Shown here one piece after another: positions 47,749 through 57,389 of a stretch of 64,000 bases of DNA; positions within the stretch are counted from its first letter, which is position 1, and the number at the start of each line of letters is the position of its first letter. A model generated the notes under the pieces. That model was not told where the DNA came from and made no database searches. It saw only the letters and a list, made by a program, of their open reading frames with translations. Source of the stretch: Kaistia algarum (GTDB lineage Bacteria > Pseudomonadota > Alphaproteobacteria > Rhizobiales > Kaistiaceae). The DNA lies in NCBI RefSeq assembly GCF_026343945.1, contig NZ_JAPKNJ010000003.1:434001-498000 (forward strand), in the 5' to 3' direction. The position numbers and the translations under genes are program-made.

Positions 47749-48530
47749 GCGGCGTGGACAAATTTGAGCCAGTATCTCGTGGTGGCCAGAAGCAGGATGT
47801 CGAGGAAGCTATTGGCTAGTTGATCGTGGCGGGTAGCGATGCCGCGATTGACCTTCAGATACCCGAACATACGCTTGACCCGGTTGCGCTGCTTGCAGAG
47901 CAGGTGGTTGTGTTTGATTTTCACGCGACGGTTCGACCTGGGTATGACGGCTTCGATCTTCCGTTTGGCGAGGTCGGCGCGGATGGCGTCTCTGTCGTAG
48001 CCATTGTCAGCAAGCAGCGCGACCGGTACGCGTTCGGGCAGGCCGACCAGGGCTTTATATGCTTTGCAGTTTGCAGCCTCATCGCCTGTCAGGTGGAACG
48101 CGATGGGTCGTCCGAGGGCATCAGCCAAGCAGTGAAGCTTGCTTGTGAACCCGCCCCGCGAGCGGCCAAGAGCGCGTCGATGAGTCCCCCTTTTCCGCCC
48201 GCTGCTGAAACATGGTGCGGACTGTGGTGCTGTCGATGCTGTAGTGGCCGCTGTCCGCCATGACCTCGGTGAGCGTCACCGCCACGGTCTATCAAATCCC
48301 AGCTTCACTCCAGCGCCTGAACCGCCGATGGATGGTGTGCCAACTGCCATATTGGGTGGCACGTCGCGCCATGGAGCGCCGCAGCGGAGGCGCCAGAGAA
48401 TGCCGTTGATGATCGAACGGTTCTACTCGGGACGTCTGCCTCTGCCACGGTTCTCTGGCTTGATCGGCAACAAGCCCTTGAGAACACGCCATTCTGCTTC
48501 GGTGAGATCGCCTCTGCTCAAACCTGCCTT
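47745..48530 (-). pseudogene. IS5-family DDE transposase, frameshifted
   Basis: Pieces of the transposase are spread over three leftward frames: GDLTEAEWRVLKGLLPIKPENRG, then an in-frame TAG after RGRRPE, then INGILWRLRCGAPWRDVP, QYGSWHTIHRRFRRWSEAG, VMADSGHYSIDSTTVR, and finally ALGRPIAFHLTGDEAANCKAY and LLADNGYDRDAI. The third catalytic acid (V-E-R-x-F-G in active relatives) reads RNRVKRMFGYLK, with Lys instead of Glu. Together with at least two frameshifts and one stop this makes the enzyme inactive. Confidence 0.9.
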
Positions 48531-48843
48531 CAAAAAGCAGCCTTCAATCAATCCTTGGGGGCTACGTCAATCGCATCGACGTCCAAATGGCAGAACGCTC
48601 ATATGCTATTCCGCCAAGGTGACCGACAGTTCGAGAGGGCTGTCGCTATCCGCAAAAAATCGGCTGCCGTCCTTAAACTCGATCACGACCTCTCCATCGC
48701 GGTGGCGCAAGATACGCCGAACAACCTTGCCGCGCAGCATCGACGTCGTTCGTTCGCTCTCTTCTTCTAGTGTCATTCCCAATGCTAACAACCCGATCGC
48801 AGGAAAGCGATCCCTGCGCTAACGATGTATTTGTCCACGCCGC
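47749..48843 (-). mobile_element. IS5-type insertion sequence, 1.1 kb, decayed
   Basis: Perfect 15-bp terminal inverted repeats, GCGGCGTGGACAAAT at 47749-47763 and ATTTGTCCACGCCGC at 48829-48843, are each flanked by CTAG (47745-47748 and 48844-48847), a likely four-base target duplication. Inside, reading leftward, is a frameshifted IS5-family transposase. Between its start and the right repeat lie about 290 bp that hold a 61-codon frame, unusual for this family. The intact ends suggest it could still be moved by a related transposase. Confidence 0.9.
48606..48777 (-). CDS. Small cargo reading frame inside the insertion sequence
   Basis: From ATG at 48777 the frame reads MTLEEESERTTSMLRGKVVR, continues RILRHRDGEVVIEFKDGSRF and ends ELSVTLAE, 56 residues. 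It looks like a compact beta-rich protein (strands around KVVRRILRH and EVVIEFKDGSRFFAD) rather than random GC-rich translation. It lies between the transposase remnant and the right inverted repeat. GGGA precedes the start. I do not know its function; it may be captured cargo or a gene interrupted earlier. An ATG 15 bases upstream is an alternative. Confidence 0.5.
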
Positions 48844-48847
48844 CTAG

Positions 48848-49330
48848 CTTCTGATGATCCGGGCCGGCTCGGGTCCTGCCTCTTCCAGCTGCCGCCGACG
48901 TTCCCGGGGCCAGTCGTTGCGGGAGCGAACCGGATCGCGTCGCGTCGAGACCCGAGACGACGCGGGTGGCTACGGGTGATTTTCGGCCCCCTTCCGGCTA
49001 CCGGTCGAGCACCGGCCAGACCGGGCTCCTTGAGCCGATCAACGGCTTTCCGCAGCGACATAAACGCAATCCCACTGCGCCGCACCGGGCATCCGTCGAT
49101 CCTTGCTCGCCATGTGGAAACCGGCCGCCGGCATGGTGCGACGGCTGTAGCGCCCCATCCCAGCCGTGACTGCCGCCTTTGCCACCAGCCCATGTCGCAG
49201 AGGGCGGAAACCCAGCAAAATGCTGGCGGCGAAGGGTCGATAGCCTCGCCTCTTCAACGCAAAATTAAGCCTAACCAATTCATGCTTGTCTATCGGCAAC
49301 TGGTCAAAGGTGGGGCCCGATTCCATTGAC
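48848..49330. other. Region between the insertion sequence and the MraZ operator
   Basis: About 480 bp with no gene I can support. A leftward frame of 95 codons at 49039-49326 has no ribosome site or recognisable motif. AT content rises at about 49255-49300, where an upstream promoter of the dcw cluster could lie. Confidence 0.45.
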
Positions 49331-49355
49331 GCCCATATGCTCCCATGCTATCCCA
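49331..49355. promoter_or_regulatory. MraZ operator, three direct repeats
   Basis: GCCCA (49331), TCCCA (49341) and TCCCA (49351) recur with exact 10-bp periodicity. On the other strand this is TGGGA-N5-TGGGA-N5-TGGGC, the arrangement known for MraZ binding ahead of mraZ. It lies 165 bp upstream of the mraZ start. The dcw promoter should be close by. Confidence 0.8.
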
Positions 49356-49519
49356 AATTTACTCCGGAGCGTTGGAGCTGGGTCCGAACTTTTCGTGTCG
49401 TTCCAGCGTGTGCATCCCGGAGCTGTGTTCCCTGTCCGCGTCTGTGAGTTCTTGTCTGTGCTCGCTTGTCGCGCCCGGAACGAGAGGTCGTTTGCGTCAC
49501 GAGGCTGGGCCGAGAGGCG

Positions 49520-50005
49520 ATGGAAGAGTTCGTATCCACCTTCACCAATCGGCTCGATTCCAAGGGGCGCGTCTCCGTGCCCGCTTCATTTCGCCAGGTG
49601 CTGATGCGCGACGGTTTCGAGGGGCTCTATTGTTGTCCGACGCTGGATCAAAATGCGGTCGATGCCGGGGGGAACCGCCTCCTGCAGCAGATCCGCGCCA
49701 GCCTCGGACGCTTCGAGCCGTTCTCCGAGGATCACGAATTCCTCTCGACGACGCTGATCGGCGAAAGCGAAATCCTGAGGCTGGACGGGGAGGGGCGCGT
49801 CGGCCTGACGGAGACCCTCAAATCCTATGCCGGCATCGCCGATCAGGTAACCTTTGTCGGCCAGGGCTACAAGTTCCAGATCTGGGAGCCCGAGCGCTTC
49901 GCCGCTTACCGTTCCGAAGCCAGGAACCGGCTTCGCGATCTGCGCCAGCGTCTCGTTCCCGGAAGTCGTGGACCCGCGTCGGCGGATCCGGGAGGCTTGG
50001 AATGA
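49520..50005 (+). CDS. mraZ: Transcriptional regulator MraZ
   Basis: A 161-residue MraZ with two SpoVT-AbrB-like halves: [25 protein letters not shown] and [18 protein letters not shown]. It forms rings and represses the division and cell-wall cluster through TGGG-type repeats, which occur upstream. ATG at 49520 follows GAGAGG and gives the conserved N-terminus. It overlaps rsmH (ATGA). Confidence 0.95.
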   Translation: MEEFVSTFTNRLDSKGRVSVPASFRQVLMRDGFEGLYCCPTLDQNAVDAGGNRLLQQIRASLGRFEPFSEDHEFLSTTLIGESEILRLDGEGRVGLTETLKSYAGIADQVTFVGQGYKFQIWEPERFAAYRSEARNRLRDLRQRLVPGSRGPASADPGGLE

Positions 50006-51039
50006 CCGCGGCAGGCGATGCCCGGGCGGGCGACGTCGGCGGACCGCCGCGGCATGTTTCCGTTCTTCTGCGCGAGGTACTGGAGCATCTCGCTCCTGCC
50101 CTGGACGGCGTCTATATCGACGGCACCTTCGGTCTTGGCGGCTATACACGCGCAATCCTCGCGAGCGGCGCCCGCGTCGTCGCGATCGACCGCGATCCGA
50201 CCGCGATTGCCGGCGGGGCCGGGCTGGTCGCCGACGCGGCAGGGCGCCTCACCCTCAGCGAGGGTCGCTTCGGCGAACTGGACGAAATCGCCGAGATGGT
50301 CGGCTTCGATGCCGTCGATGGCGTCGTGCTCGATATCGGCGTCTCCTCCATGCAGCTCGACGAAGCGGAGCGAGGCTTCTCCTTCCGCTTCGACGGGCCG
50401 CTCGACATGCGCATGGGCGGCGATGGGCCGAGCGCCGCCGATATCGTCAACGCCATGGAGCCGCGCGACCTCGCCCGCATCTTCTCCGTATTGGGCGAAG
50501 AGAAGCGGGCGGCGGCGCTCGCCCGTGCCATTGCCGAGGACCGCAAGAAGACGCCATTCCTGCGGACGCTCGAGTTCGCCGGCCTGTGCGAACGCGTGGT
50601 CGGCAAGCGCCAGAGCGATCCGATCCATCCGGCGACGCGCGCCTTCCAGGCGCTGCGCATCTATGTCAACCGCGAACTCGACGAGCTCGGCGATGCGCTC
50701 GCCGCCGCGGAGCGGATCCTGAAGCCGGGCGGCCGGCTCGTCGTCGTCTCCTTCCATTCGCTGGAGGACCGCATCGTCAAGCGCTTCCTCGCCGAACGCA
50801 GCGAGGCGCGCGCCGGCGGCTCGCGCCATCTGCCGGAACAGTCGATTGCGCCGCCGACTTTCAGCCTCGTCGGCAAGGGCCCCGTGCTGCCCGGCGTCGA
50901 CGAGATTCGCACCAATCCGCGTGCCCGCTCGGCCAAGCTTCGCGCCGCCATTCGCACAGAGGCGCCGGCGCGGCCGTTCGATCCAGCGGCTGCCGGCGTG
51001 CCCAGCCTGCCGAATTTCGACCAGGAGAGATCGCGATGA
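50002..51039 (+). CDS. rsmH: 16S rRNA m4C1402 methyltransferase
   Basis: A 345-residue RsmH/Mra[32 protein letters not shown] (SAM motif), [54 protein letters not shown] and [10 protein letters not shown] are all present. It methylates N4 of C1402 in 16S rRNA. It overlaps mraZ and ftsL by four bases each. Confidence 0.96.
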   Translation: MTAAGDARAGDVGGPPRHVSVLLREVLEHLAPALDGVYIDGTFGLGGYTRAILASGARVVAIDRDPTAIAGGAGLVADAAGRLTLSEGRFGELDEIAEMVGFDAVDGVVLDIGVSSMQLDEAERGFSFRFDGPLDMRMGGDGPSAADIVNAMEPRDLARIFSVLGEEKRAAALARAIAEDRKKTPFLRTLEFAGLCERVVGKRQSDPIHPATRAFQALRIYVNRELDELGDALAAAERILKPGGRLVVVSFHSLEDRIVKRFLAERSEARAGGSRHLPEQSIAPPTFSLVGKGPVLPGVDEIRTNPRARSAKLRAAIRTEAPARPFDPAAAGVPSLPNFDQERSR

Positions 51040-51464
51040 ACCGTGGCGTCAGCGTGATGTGGGTCGGACTGATGGTCATGGGCGCCGTCGTCACCTATGC
51101 GATGAAGGACAGCGCCGGCCGGGCCGCCGACCGCGTGCACAAGCTCCGCGCCGACATTGCCGCCGAGAAGGATACGATCAACGTCCTGAAGGCCGAGTGG
51201 AGCGTGCTCGACCAGCCGGCTCGGCTGCAGGATCTCGTTGCGCGCTACGGCAACTATCTGAAACTGCAGCCGCTCGATGTGCGCCAGCTCGCCAGCATCG
51301 CCGACGTTCCCGACAAGCCACCCGTGCCGCTGACCAGCGCCGTCGATCCGCTGCGGACCAGCTCGATCAAGCCGGTTGCGGCGCCGGCCGGCGCCGCGGT
51401 GCGCGCCGATGCGCCGGGCTCCATGGGAGCGCAGCCCCTACCTGCGACGGGAGAGAAGCCATGA
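51036..51464 (+). CDS. ftsL: Cell-division protein FtsL
   Basis: A 142-residue bitopic protein with one membrane span at about 5-23 ([19 protein letters not shown]), a short coiled coil ([26 protein letters not shown]) and the ALQDLA-like motif [17 protein letters not shown]. The low-complexity tail is typical of alphaproteobacteria. It joins FtsB and FtsQ at the septum. The position between rsmH and ftsI confirms the assignment. Confidence 0.88.
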   Translation: MNRGVSVMWVGLMVMGAVVTYAMKDSAGRAADRVHKLRADIAAEKDTINVLKAEWSVLDQPARLQDLVARYGNYLKLQPLDVRQLASIADVPDKPPVPLTSAVDPLRTSSIKPVAAPAGAAVRADAPGSMGAQPLPATGEKP

Positions 51465-53185
51465 CGCTGACCTTGACCGATCATCCCGACATGTTTGCCA
51501 AGGCTGGACGCTCCAAGCAGAAGATCGCTCCGAGGGCGCGCCAGGACCAGACGCGCGGCCGCATCCTGCTGACCATCTCTGCGTTCCTTCTTGTCTACGG
51601 CGTTATCGCCGGACGCCTCGTCATGCTCGGTACGAGCGACCCGGCGGCAGCTGCAGCCCGTGGCAGCGCCGCTTCCGCCATCGCGACCGCACGCCCGGAT
51701 ATCGTCGACCGCAATGGCGAAATTCTCGCCACCGACATCAAGACCGCATCGCTTTTCGCGGAGCCGAACAAGATCGTCGATCCGGACGAGGCGACCGAGC
51801 TCATCACCTCGGTGCTGCCGGATCTGGACGCCGGCCAGTTGCGCAAGAAGCTCTCGACCCAGGCAGGATTTGTCTGGATCAAGCGCGAGATCACGCCGAC
51901 CCAGCAGGCGCAGATCCACGACCTCGGCATTCCGGGCGTCGGCTTCCTGACCGAGAACAAGCGCTTCTATCCGGGCGGGCCGGCCGCCGCGCATATTGTC
52001 GGCCTCGTCAATGTCGACAATCAGGGCATCGCCGGCATCGAGCGCGCCATCGACGAGCGCGGCCTCGGCGATCTGCACCAGGCCGGCTTCGCCATGAAGG
52101 CCAGCGGCCAGGAGCCGGTCCGGCTGTCGATCGACCTCCGCGTCCAGCATATCCTGCGCGACGAACTGGTCGGCGCGATGCAGAAATACCAGGCGCTCGC
52201 GGCGATGGGCGTCATCGTCAACGCCAAGACCGGCGAAGTCGTCGCCCTGGCGTCGCTGCCCGATTTCAATCCGAACGATCCGGTCGATGCCAATAAGCCT
52301 GACCGGCTGAACCGCCTGACCGCCGGCTCCTACGAGCTCGGATCGGTGTTCAAGAGCTTCACTTTCGCCATGGCGCTCGAATCCGGCAAGGTGAAGATGA
52401 CCGACAGCTTCGACGCCCGCGCGCCGCTGCATATCGGGCGCTTCACCATCCATGATTCCCACAGCCTCGGCCGCGTCCTCAGCGTGCCGGAGATCTTCCA
52501 GTATTCGTCGAACATCGGCACGGCGCGCATGGCGCTGACGCTGGGCGCGACGCTGCAGCAGCAATATCTCAAGCAGTTCGGGCTCGCGACCAAGCTGAAG
52601 ACCGACCTGCCGGAAGTCGCCATGCCGCAATTGCCGAAGCGCTGGAGCGACGTCACCACGATGACCGTCGCCTTCGGCCACGGCATCGCCATCACGCCGA
52701 TGCAGGCGGCGATGGGCGACGTTGCGCTGGTGAATGGCGGGCATTTGCTGTCGCCGACCTTCTTCCCGCGCACGCAGGAACAGGCCTTCGCCGACTCCAC
52801 CATCATGGTGTCGAAGAAGACCAGCGACGAGATGCGCTGGCTGTTCCGCTTCAACGCGGTCAACGGATCCGGCCGTCACGCCGACGTTCCGGGCTATGTG
52901 ATCGGCGGCAAGACCGGCACGGCCGAGAAGATCGTCAACGGGCGCTATGTGAACGGCCATTATCTCAATTCCTTCCTGGCGAGCTTCCCGATGGACGACC
53001 CGCAATATGTCCTGCTGGTTTCGGTCGACGATCCGAAGCCGGAAAAGCCGAACCTGCCGGCGCTCGCCGCCTGGAATGCTGCCTTCGTCGCCGGCAACGT
53101 GATCCGCCGTTCGGCCGCGCTGCTCGGCGTGCAGCCGCGCAGCGAGAACGAAAGCCACCCCGATGCCATGCTTGTGTCGTATTGA
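51461..53185 (+). CDS. ftsI: Septal peptidoglycan transpeptidase FtsI (PBP3)
   Basis: A 574-residue class B PBP. One membrane span lies at about 33-53. The dimerisation domain starts at RPDIVDRNGEILATD. The transpeptidase domain has S295-V-F-K (YELGSVFKSF), S349-S-N (QYSSNIGTAR) and K484-T-G (IGGKTGTAEK). It cross-links septal wall with FtsW. Overlap with ftsL is four bases; murE follows. Confidence 0.96.
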   Translation: MTLTLTDHPDMFAKAGRSKQKIAPRARQDQTRGRILLTISAFLLVYGVIAGRLVMLGTSDPAAAAARGSAASAIATARPDIVDRNGEILATDIKTASLFAEPNKIVDPDEATELITSVLPDLDAGQLRKKLSTQAGFVWIKREITPTQQAQIHDLGIPGVGFLTENKRFYPGGPAAAHIVGLVNVDNQGIAGIERAIDERGLGDLHQAGFAMKASGQEPVRLSIDLRVQHILRDELVGAMQKYQALAAMGVIVNAKTGEVVALASLPDFNPNDPVDANKPDRLNRLTAGSYELGSVFKSFTFAMALESGKVKMTDSFDARAPLHIGRFTIHDSHSLGRVLSVPEIFQYSSNIGTARMALTLGATLQQQYLKQFGLATKLKTDLPEVAMPQLPKRWSDVTTMTVAFGHGIAITPMQAAMGDVALVNGGHLLSPTFFPRTQEQAFADSTIMVSKKTSDEMRWLFRFNAVNGSGRHADVPGYVIGGKTGTAEKIVNGRYVNGHYLNSFLASFPMDDPQYVLLVSVDDPKPEKPNLPALAAWNAAFVAGNVIRRSAALLGVQPRSENESHPDAMLVSY

Positions 53186-53239
53186 GCGTCGATGGAGCGC
53201 CCGCGCGCGCTACGTCAACCGATAGGATATGATCTGCCC

Positions 53240-54688
53240 ATGCGACTCGGCGATCTTGCCTCGAATGATTTCAAGCTACCCGACGGGGCGGCGGAGATCG
53301 GGATCGAAGGCCTAACATCCGACAGCCGGTCCGTCCGGCCCGGATTTCTTTTCGCCGCGTTGAAGGGCGTTGCCGCCGACGGTTCGCGTTTCGTCGAGGA
53401 TGCCGTGAAGCGCGGCGCCGCGGCTGTCCTGGCCGCACCGGGAACGCAGGCCGGCGTTCCCGTGCTGACCGCCGGCGATCCGCGCCATGCGTTGGCCATC
53501 CTGGCGTCGCGCTTCTATCCGCTGCAGCCGGCGACGCTGGTTGCGGTGACGGGCACAAGCGGCAAGACATCGGTTGCAGTGTTCCTGCGACAGATCTTCG
53601 CCGCCGCGGGCCATGCCAGCGCCTCGATCGGCACGATCGGCGTGGTTTCGCCCAAGGGATCGCACTATGGCAGCCTGACGACGCCCGATCCGGTCGAGTT
53701 GCACCGCATCCTCGACGGTCTCGCCCGCGACGGCGTCACCTATGCCGCGCTGGAGGCGTCCAGCCACGGCCTCGACCAGCATCGGCTCGACGGTGTCCGT
53801 CTCAAAGCCGCCGGGTTCACCAATCTCGGCCGCGACCACATGGATTATCATCCGACGGTCGAGGACTACTTCGCAGCCAAGCTACGATTGTTCACGGAAA
53901 TTCTGCCGGCAGACGGCGTCGTCGTCACCGATGTCGACAGTTCCTATGGCGCGCGCGTTTCCGAGGTGGCGAGGCTTCACGGGCAGCGTCTCCTCGATGT
54001 CGGACGTTCCGGTCAGGCGATCCGCCTCCTGGCGAATGCGCCCCATGCGGGCGGGCAAAAGCTCGGCCTTGAGGTGCTCGGGACGCCGATGACGGTGGAT
54101 TTGCCGCTGCTCGGCGCCTTCCAGGTCCAGAACGCGCTCGTCGCTGCCGGCCTTGCCATAGGAGCAGGCATGCCGGCGGGCCAGGCCATCGCCGCGCTCG
54201 CCACGCTGACCGGCGCGCCCGGACGCCTGGAGCGGGTTGGTACCTCGCCGACCGGCGCGCCGATCTTCATCGACTATGCCCACAAGCCCGATGCGCTGGA
54301 CCAGGCGCTTGCGGCGCTCCGCGATGTCGCCACACGCCGGGTCATCGTCGTCTTCGGCGCCGGCGGCGACCGTGACGCTGGCAAGCGCCCGCTGATGGGC
54401 GAGGCGGCGACGCGGCGCGCCGATGTTGTCATCGTCACCGACGACAATCCACGCTCCGAGGCACCCGCCACGATCCGTGCCGCGATTCTGGCGGCCGCAC
54501 CGGGAGCGATCGAGATTGGCGACCGCGAGCGCGCCATTCGCGAGGCCATCGCCATGCTCCAGGCGGGCGATGTGCTCTGCATCGCCGGCAAGGGCCACGA
54601 GACCGGGCAGATCGTCGCCGGCGTGGTCCATCCTTTCTCCGACCATGAGGTGGTCGCTGCAGCGCTCGCCGAGGAGCGCGCCGCATGA
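53240..54688 (+). CDS. murE: UDP-MurNAc-tripeptide ligase (meso-diaminopimelate adding)
   Basis: A 482-residue Mur ligase. VTGTSGKTSVAVFLRQI is the ATP loop, SSHGLDQHRLDGVR and NLGRDHMDYH the substrate region, and IVTDDNPRSE carries the DNPR motif specific for meso-diaminopimelate. DYAHKPDALDQAL is also conserved. The ATG at 53240 restores normal length; an earlier start at 53192 would add an uncharacteristic leader. It overlaps murF by four bases. Confidence 0.95.
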   Translation: MRLGDLASNDFKLPDGAAEIGIEGLTSDSRSVRPGFLFAALKGVAADGSRFVEDAVKRGAAAVLAAPGTQAGVPVLTAGDPRHALAILASRFYPLQPATLVAVTGTSGKTSVAVFLRQIFAAAGHASASIGTIGVVSPKGSHYGSLTTPDPVELHRILDGLARDGVTYAALEASSHGLDQHRLDGVRLKAAGFTNLGRDHMDYHPTVEDYFAAKLRLFTEILPADGVVVTDVDSSYGARVSEVARLHGQRLLDVGRSGQAIRLLANAPHAGGQKLGLEVLGTPMTVDLPLLGAFQVQNALVAAGLAIGAGMPAGQAIAALATLTGAPGRLERVGTSPTGAPIFIDYAHKPDALDQALAALRDVATRRVIVVFGAGGDRDAGKRPLMGEAATRRADVVIVTDDNPRSEAPATIRAAILAAAPGAIEIGDRERAIREAIAMLQAGDVLCIAGKGHETGQIVAGVVHPFSDHEVVAAALAEERAA

Positions 54689-56136
54689 AAACACTCTGGA
54701 CCTTCGAAGAACTCGTCAGCGCGATGCGCGGGCGTCCGACCTCGCAGGGGCCGGCCGCGATCACCGGCATCTCGATCGACAGCCGGACGGTGGTTCCCGG
54801 CGATGCCTTCTTCGCCATCCGGGGCGATCGCTTCGACGGACATGACTATGTCGGCAGCGCCGCCGGGCATGGTGCCGCGGTCGCGGTCGTCGCCGAGGAG
54901 CGGCTCGCCGGCCTCGGACGCATGACGGTCCCGCTCGTCGTCGTCTCCGACGTGCTGAAGGCGCTAGAGGGGCTCGGCCGGGCGGCGCGGGCTCGCTCAT
55001 CGGCCAGGATCGCGGCCGTCACGGGCAGCGTCGGTAAGACGACGACCAAGGAAATGCTGGCGCTGGCGCTGGCCGAGAGCGGCCGCACGCATTTCTCGCC
55101 GGCTTCCTTCAACAATCACTGGGGCGTGCCGCTGACGCTGGCTCGGATGCCGGCCGATGCGCGCTACGCCGTCTTCGAGATCGGCATGAACCATGCCGGC
55201 GAGATCACGCCGCTTACGGCGCAGGTTCGTCCCCATGTGGCGATCGTGACCACGGTCGAGCCGGTGCATCTGGAATATTTCCCCGACGGGATAGCCGGGA
55301 TTGCGGCCGCAAAGGCCGAGATCTTCACCGGCGTCGAGCCGGGCGGCGTCGCGATCCTCAACCGCGACAACCCGCTTTATGAGACGCTGGCCCTGAAGGC
55401 GATCGAGGCCGGCATCGACCGGATCCTCGGCTTCGGCGAAGCGGCGGATGCGGAAGGACGGCTGATCTCGGCCGACCTCCAGGCCGACCAGTCGCTGGTC
55501 GTGGCATCGCTGCTTGGCCGCGAGGTCGCTTTCACGATCGGTGCGCCGGGCCGCCACATCGTCCAGGACGCACTGGCCGTGCTGCTGGCGGTCGCCGAAC
55601 TCGGCGGCGATGTCGACAAGGCCGCCGCCTCGTTCGCCGGCCTCGCCGCGCCGAAGGGCAGGGGATCGCGCCACCGTCTCCATATCGGCGATGGCGAGGG
55701 TTTGCTGATCGACGAGAGCTACAACGCCAATCCGACCTCGATGCGCGCGGCCATATCCGTGCTGGGCAATGTCGAGCGGGCGGATGGCGGCCGACGCATC
55801 GCCGTTCTCGGCGACATGCTGGAACTGGGGCCCGAGTCGCCGCAACTCCATGCCGGTCTGGCCGAACCGCTCGTTGCCGCCGGCATCGAAAGGGTCTTCC
55901 TGGCAGGGCCGAATATGGCGGCGCTCTGGCAGGTCTTGCCGCCGGCCATGCAAGGCTATTATGCGGAGAAGGCGAGTGATCTCGATCCGATTCTCGGTGC
56001 AGAGATCACAGCCGGCGATGTCGTGATGGTCAAGGGCTCCAATGGCAGCCGTATGGCCGGTGTCGTCGATGCGCTCAAATTGCGTTTCGCGCCGCCGGAA
56101 CCCGCGGCTCACTCCGACGCTGAAGGACCCGCCTGA
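54685..56136 (+). CDS. murF: UDP-MurNAc-tripeptide-D-Ala-D-Ala ligase
   Basis: A 483-residue Mur ligase. [22 protein letters not shown] is the MurF N-terminal domain, [18 protein letters not shown] the ATP loop, [15 protein letters not shown] and [11 protein letters not shown] the family blocks, and [14 protein letters not shown] the C-terminal one. It adds D-Ala-D-Ala in the cytoplasm. The stop overlaps the mraY ATG by one base. Confidence 0.96.
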   Translation: MKTLWTFEELVSAMRGRPTSQGPAAITGISIDSRTVVPGDAFFAIRGDRFDGHDYVGSAAGHGAAVAVVAEERLAGLGRMTVPLVVVSDVLKALEGLGRAARARSSARIAAVTGSVGKTTTKEMLALALAESGRTHFSPASFNNHWGVPLTLARMPADARYAVFEIGMNHAGEITPLTAQVRPHVAIVTTVEPVHLEYFPDGIAGIAAAKAEIFTGVEPGGVAILNRDNPLYETLALKAIEAGIDRILGFGEAADAEGRLISADLQADQSLVVASLLGREVAFTIGAPGRHIVQDALAVLLAVAELGGDVDKAAASFAGLAAPKGRGSRHRLHIGDGEGLLIDESYNANPTSMRAAISVLGNVERADGGRRIAVLGDMLELGPESPQLHAGLAEPLVAAGIERVFLAGPNMAALWQVLPPAMQGYYAEKASDLDPILGAEITAGDVVMVKGSNGSRMAGVVDALKLRFAPPEPAAHSDAEGPA

Positions 56137-57218
56137 TGCTTTACTTCCTCGGGGATCTTTCCGGGCAAGTCTCCGCGCTCAACGTCTTCCGCTACATTAC
56201 CTTCCGCGTCGGAGGCGCGACGATCACGGCATTGATCTTCGTCTTCCTGTTCGGCCCCACCATCATCCGGGCGCTGCGGGTCAAGCAGGGAAAAGGCCAG
56301 CCGATCCGCACCGACGGCCCGCAGAGCCACCTGATGAAGAAGGGCACGCCGACCATGGGCGGGCTGATGATCCTGTCCGGGCTCATCGTCTCGACCCTGT
56401 TATGGGCGAACCTTTCCAGTCTCTATGTCTGGACGGTGCTCGGGGTCACCGTCGGCTTCGGGGCGATCGGATTTTACGACGACTATCTCAAGGTCACCAA
56501 GCAGAGCCATAAGGGCTTCTCCGGGCGGGCCCGCCTCCTTGCCGAGTTCGCCATCGCGGCGATTGCGTGCCTTGTGATTTCGCGCACCTCCGGCGGCCCG
56601 CTGGCTGATGCGCTGACCTTTCCGTTCATCAAGTCCTGGGTTCTGGATCTCGGCTGGTTCTTTATTCCCTTCGGCGCCTTCGTGATCGTCGGTGCCGGTA
56701 ATGCGGTCAATCTCACCGATGGTCTCGACGGGCTGGCGATCGTGCCGGTTATGGTCGCGGCGACGAGCTTCGGCATCATGGCCTATCTCTCGGGTAACGC
56801 CGTCTTCGCCGAGTATCTGCAGATCCATTTCGTGCCGGGGACCGGCGAGCTCGCGGTGCTTTGCGGTGCCATGTTCGGCGCCGGCCTTGGGTTTCTCTGG
56901 TTCAATGCACCGCCGGCTGCGATCTTCATGGGCGACACCGGTTCGCTGGCGCTGGGCGGCATGCTCGGCGCCATTGCGGTGGCGACCAAGCATGAGATCG
57001 TCCTCGCCATCGTCGGCGGCCTCTTCGTCCTGGAGGCGGTCTCGGTGATCATCCAGGTCGCTTCGTTCAAGCTTACCGGCAAGCGCGTCTTCAAGATGGC
57101 GCCGATCCACCATCATTTCGAGCAGCTCGGCTGGACAGAGCCCCAGGTCGTGATCCGCTTCTGGATCATCGCCGTGGTGCTGGCCATGATCGGGCTTTCC
57201 AGCCTGAAGCTCAGATGA
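56136..57218 (+). CDS. mraY: Phospho-N-acetylmuramoyl-pentapeptide transferase
   Basis: A 360-residue polytopic enzyme with about ten helices. [14 protein letters not shown] is the family signature; FYDDYLKV carries the catalytic-site [15 protein letters not shown] the next Asp and MAPIHHHFE the C-terminal His cluster. It makes lipid I from UDP-MurNAc-pentapeptide and undecaprenyl phosphate. The gene is followed by a composite repeat and then murD. Confidence 0.97.
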   Translation: MLYFLGDLSGQVSALNVFRYITFRVGGATITALIFVFLFGPTIIRALRVKQGKGQPIRTDGPQSHLMKKGTPTMGGLMILSGLIVSTLLWANLSSLYVWTVLGVTVGFGAIGFYDDYLKVTKQSHKGFSGRARLLAEFAIAAIACLVISRTSGGPLADALTFPFIKSWVLDLGWFFIPFGAFVIVGAGNAVNLTDGLDGLAIVPVMVAATSFGIMAYLSGNAVFAEYLQIHFVPGTGELAVLCGAMFGAGLGFLWFNAPPAAIFMGDTGSLALGGMLGAIAVATKHEIVLAIVGGLFVLEAVSVIIQVASFKLTGKRVFKMAPIHHHFEQLGWTEPQVVIRFWIIAVVLAMIGLSSLKLR

Positions 57219-57259
57219 GGGCCGGATGACGAAGCGGGGCGCTCTTTCTCCACCTCTTC

Positions 57260-57378
57260 CTGAGCGAAAGGACGGCCCGTGGGGACGGGAGAGGGTTTAC
57301 GCCCTCTCCAGAAACGCCGTAAACCCTCTCCCGCCGCGCGCCGCGCGGCGACCTCTCCCTCTGGGCGGGGTGAAAGGA
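57260..57378. repeat. Composite palindromic repeat, copy A2, between mraY and murD
   Basis: The inner inverted pair GGGAGAGGGTTTA (57287-57299) and TAAACCCTCTCCC (57320-57332) is identical to that of copy A1 at 2096-2142, and the right arm GCGACCTCTCCCTCTGGGCG is also related. It is the only sizeable gap within the dcw gene series. The resulting stem could affect transcript processing or downstream expression of murD. Confidence 0.85.
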
Positions 57379-57389
57379 AGGGTCTGGAC

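Noticed and set aside
47749..48843. Programmed frameshift transposase (ORFA/ORFB) in the IS5-type element
   Set aside because: There is more than one frame change plus an in-frame stop and a lost catalytic Glu, so decay explains it better than programmed shifting.
49039..49326. Leftward 95-codon frame upstream of mraZ
   Set aside because: No ribosome site, no motif, and it runs into the region just before the MraZ operator.
51254..53158. Frame of over 600 codons antisense to ftsL-ftsI
   Set aside because: Shadow of an essential, well-recognised gene.
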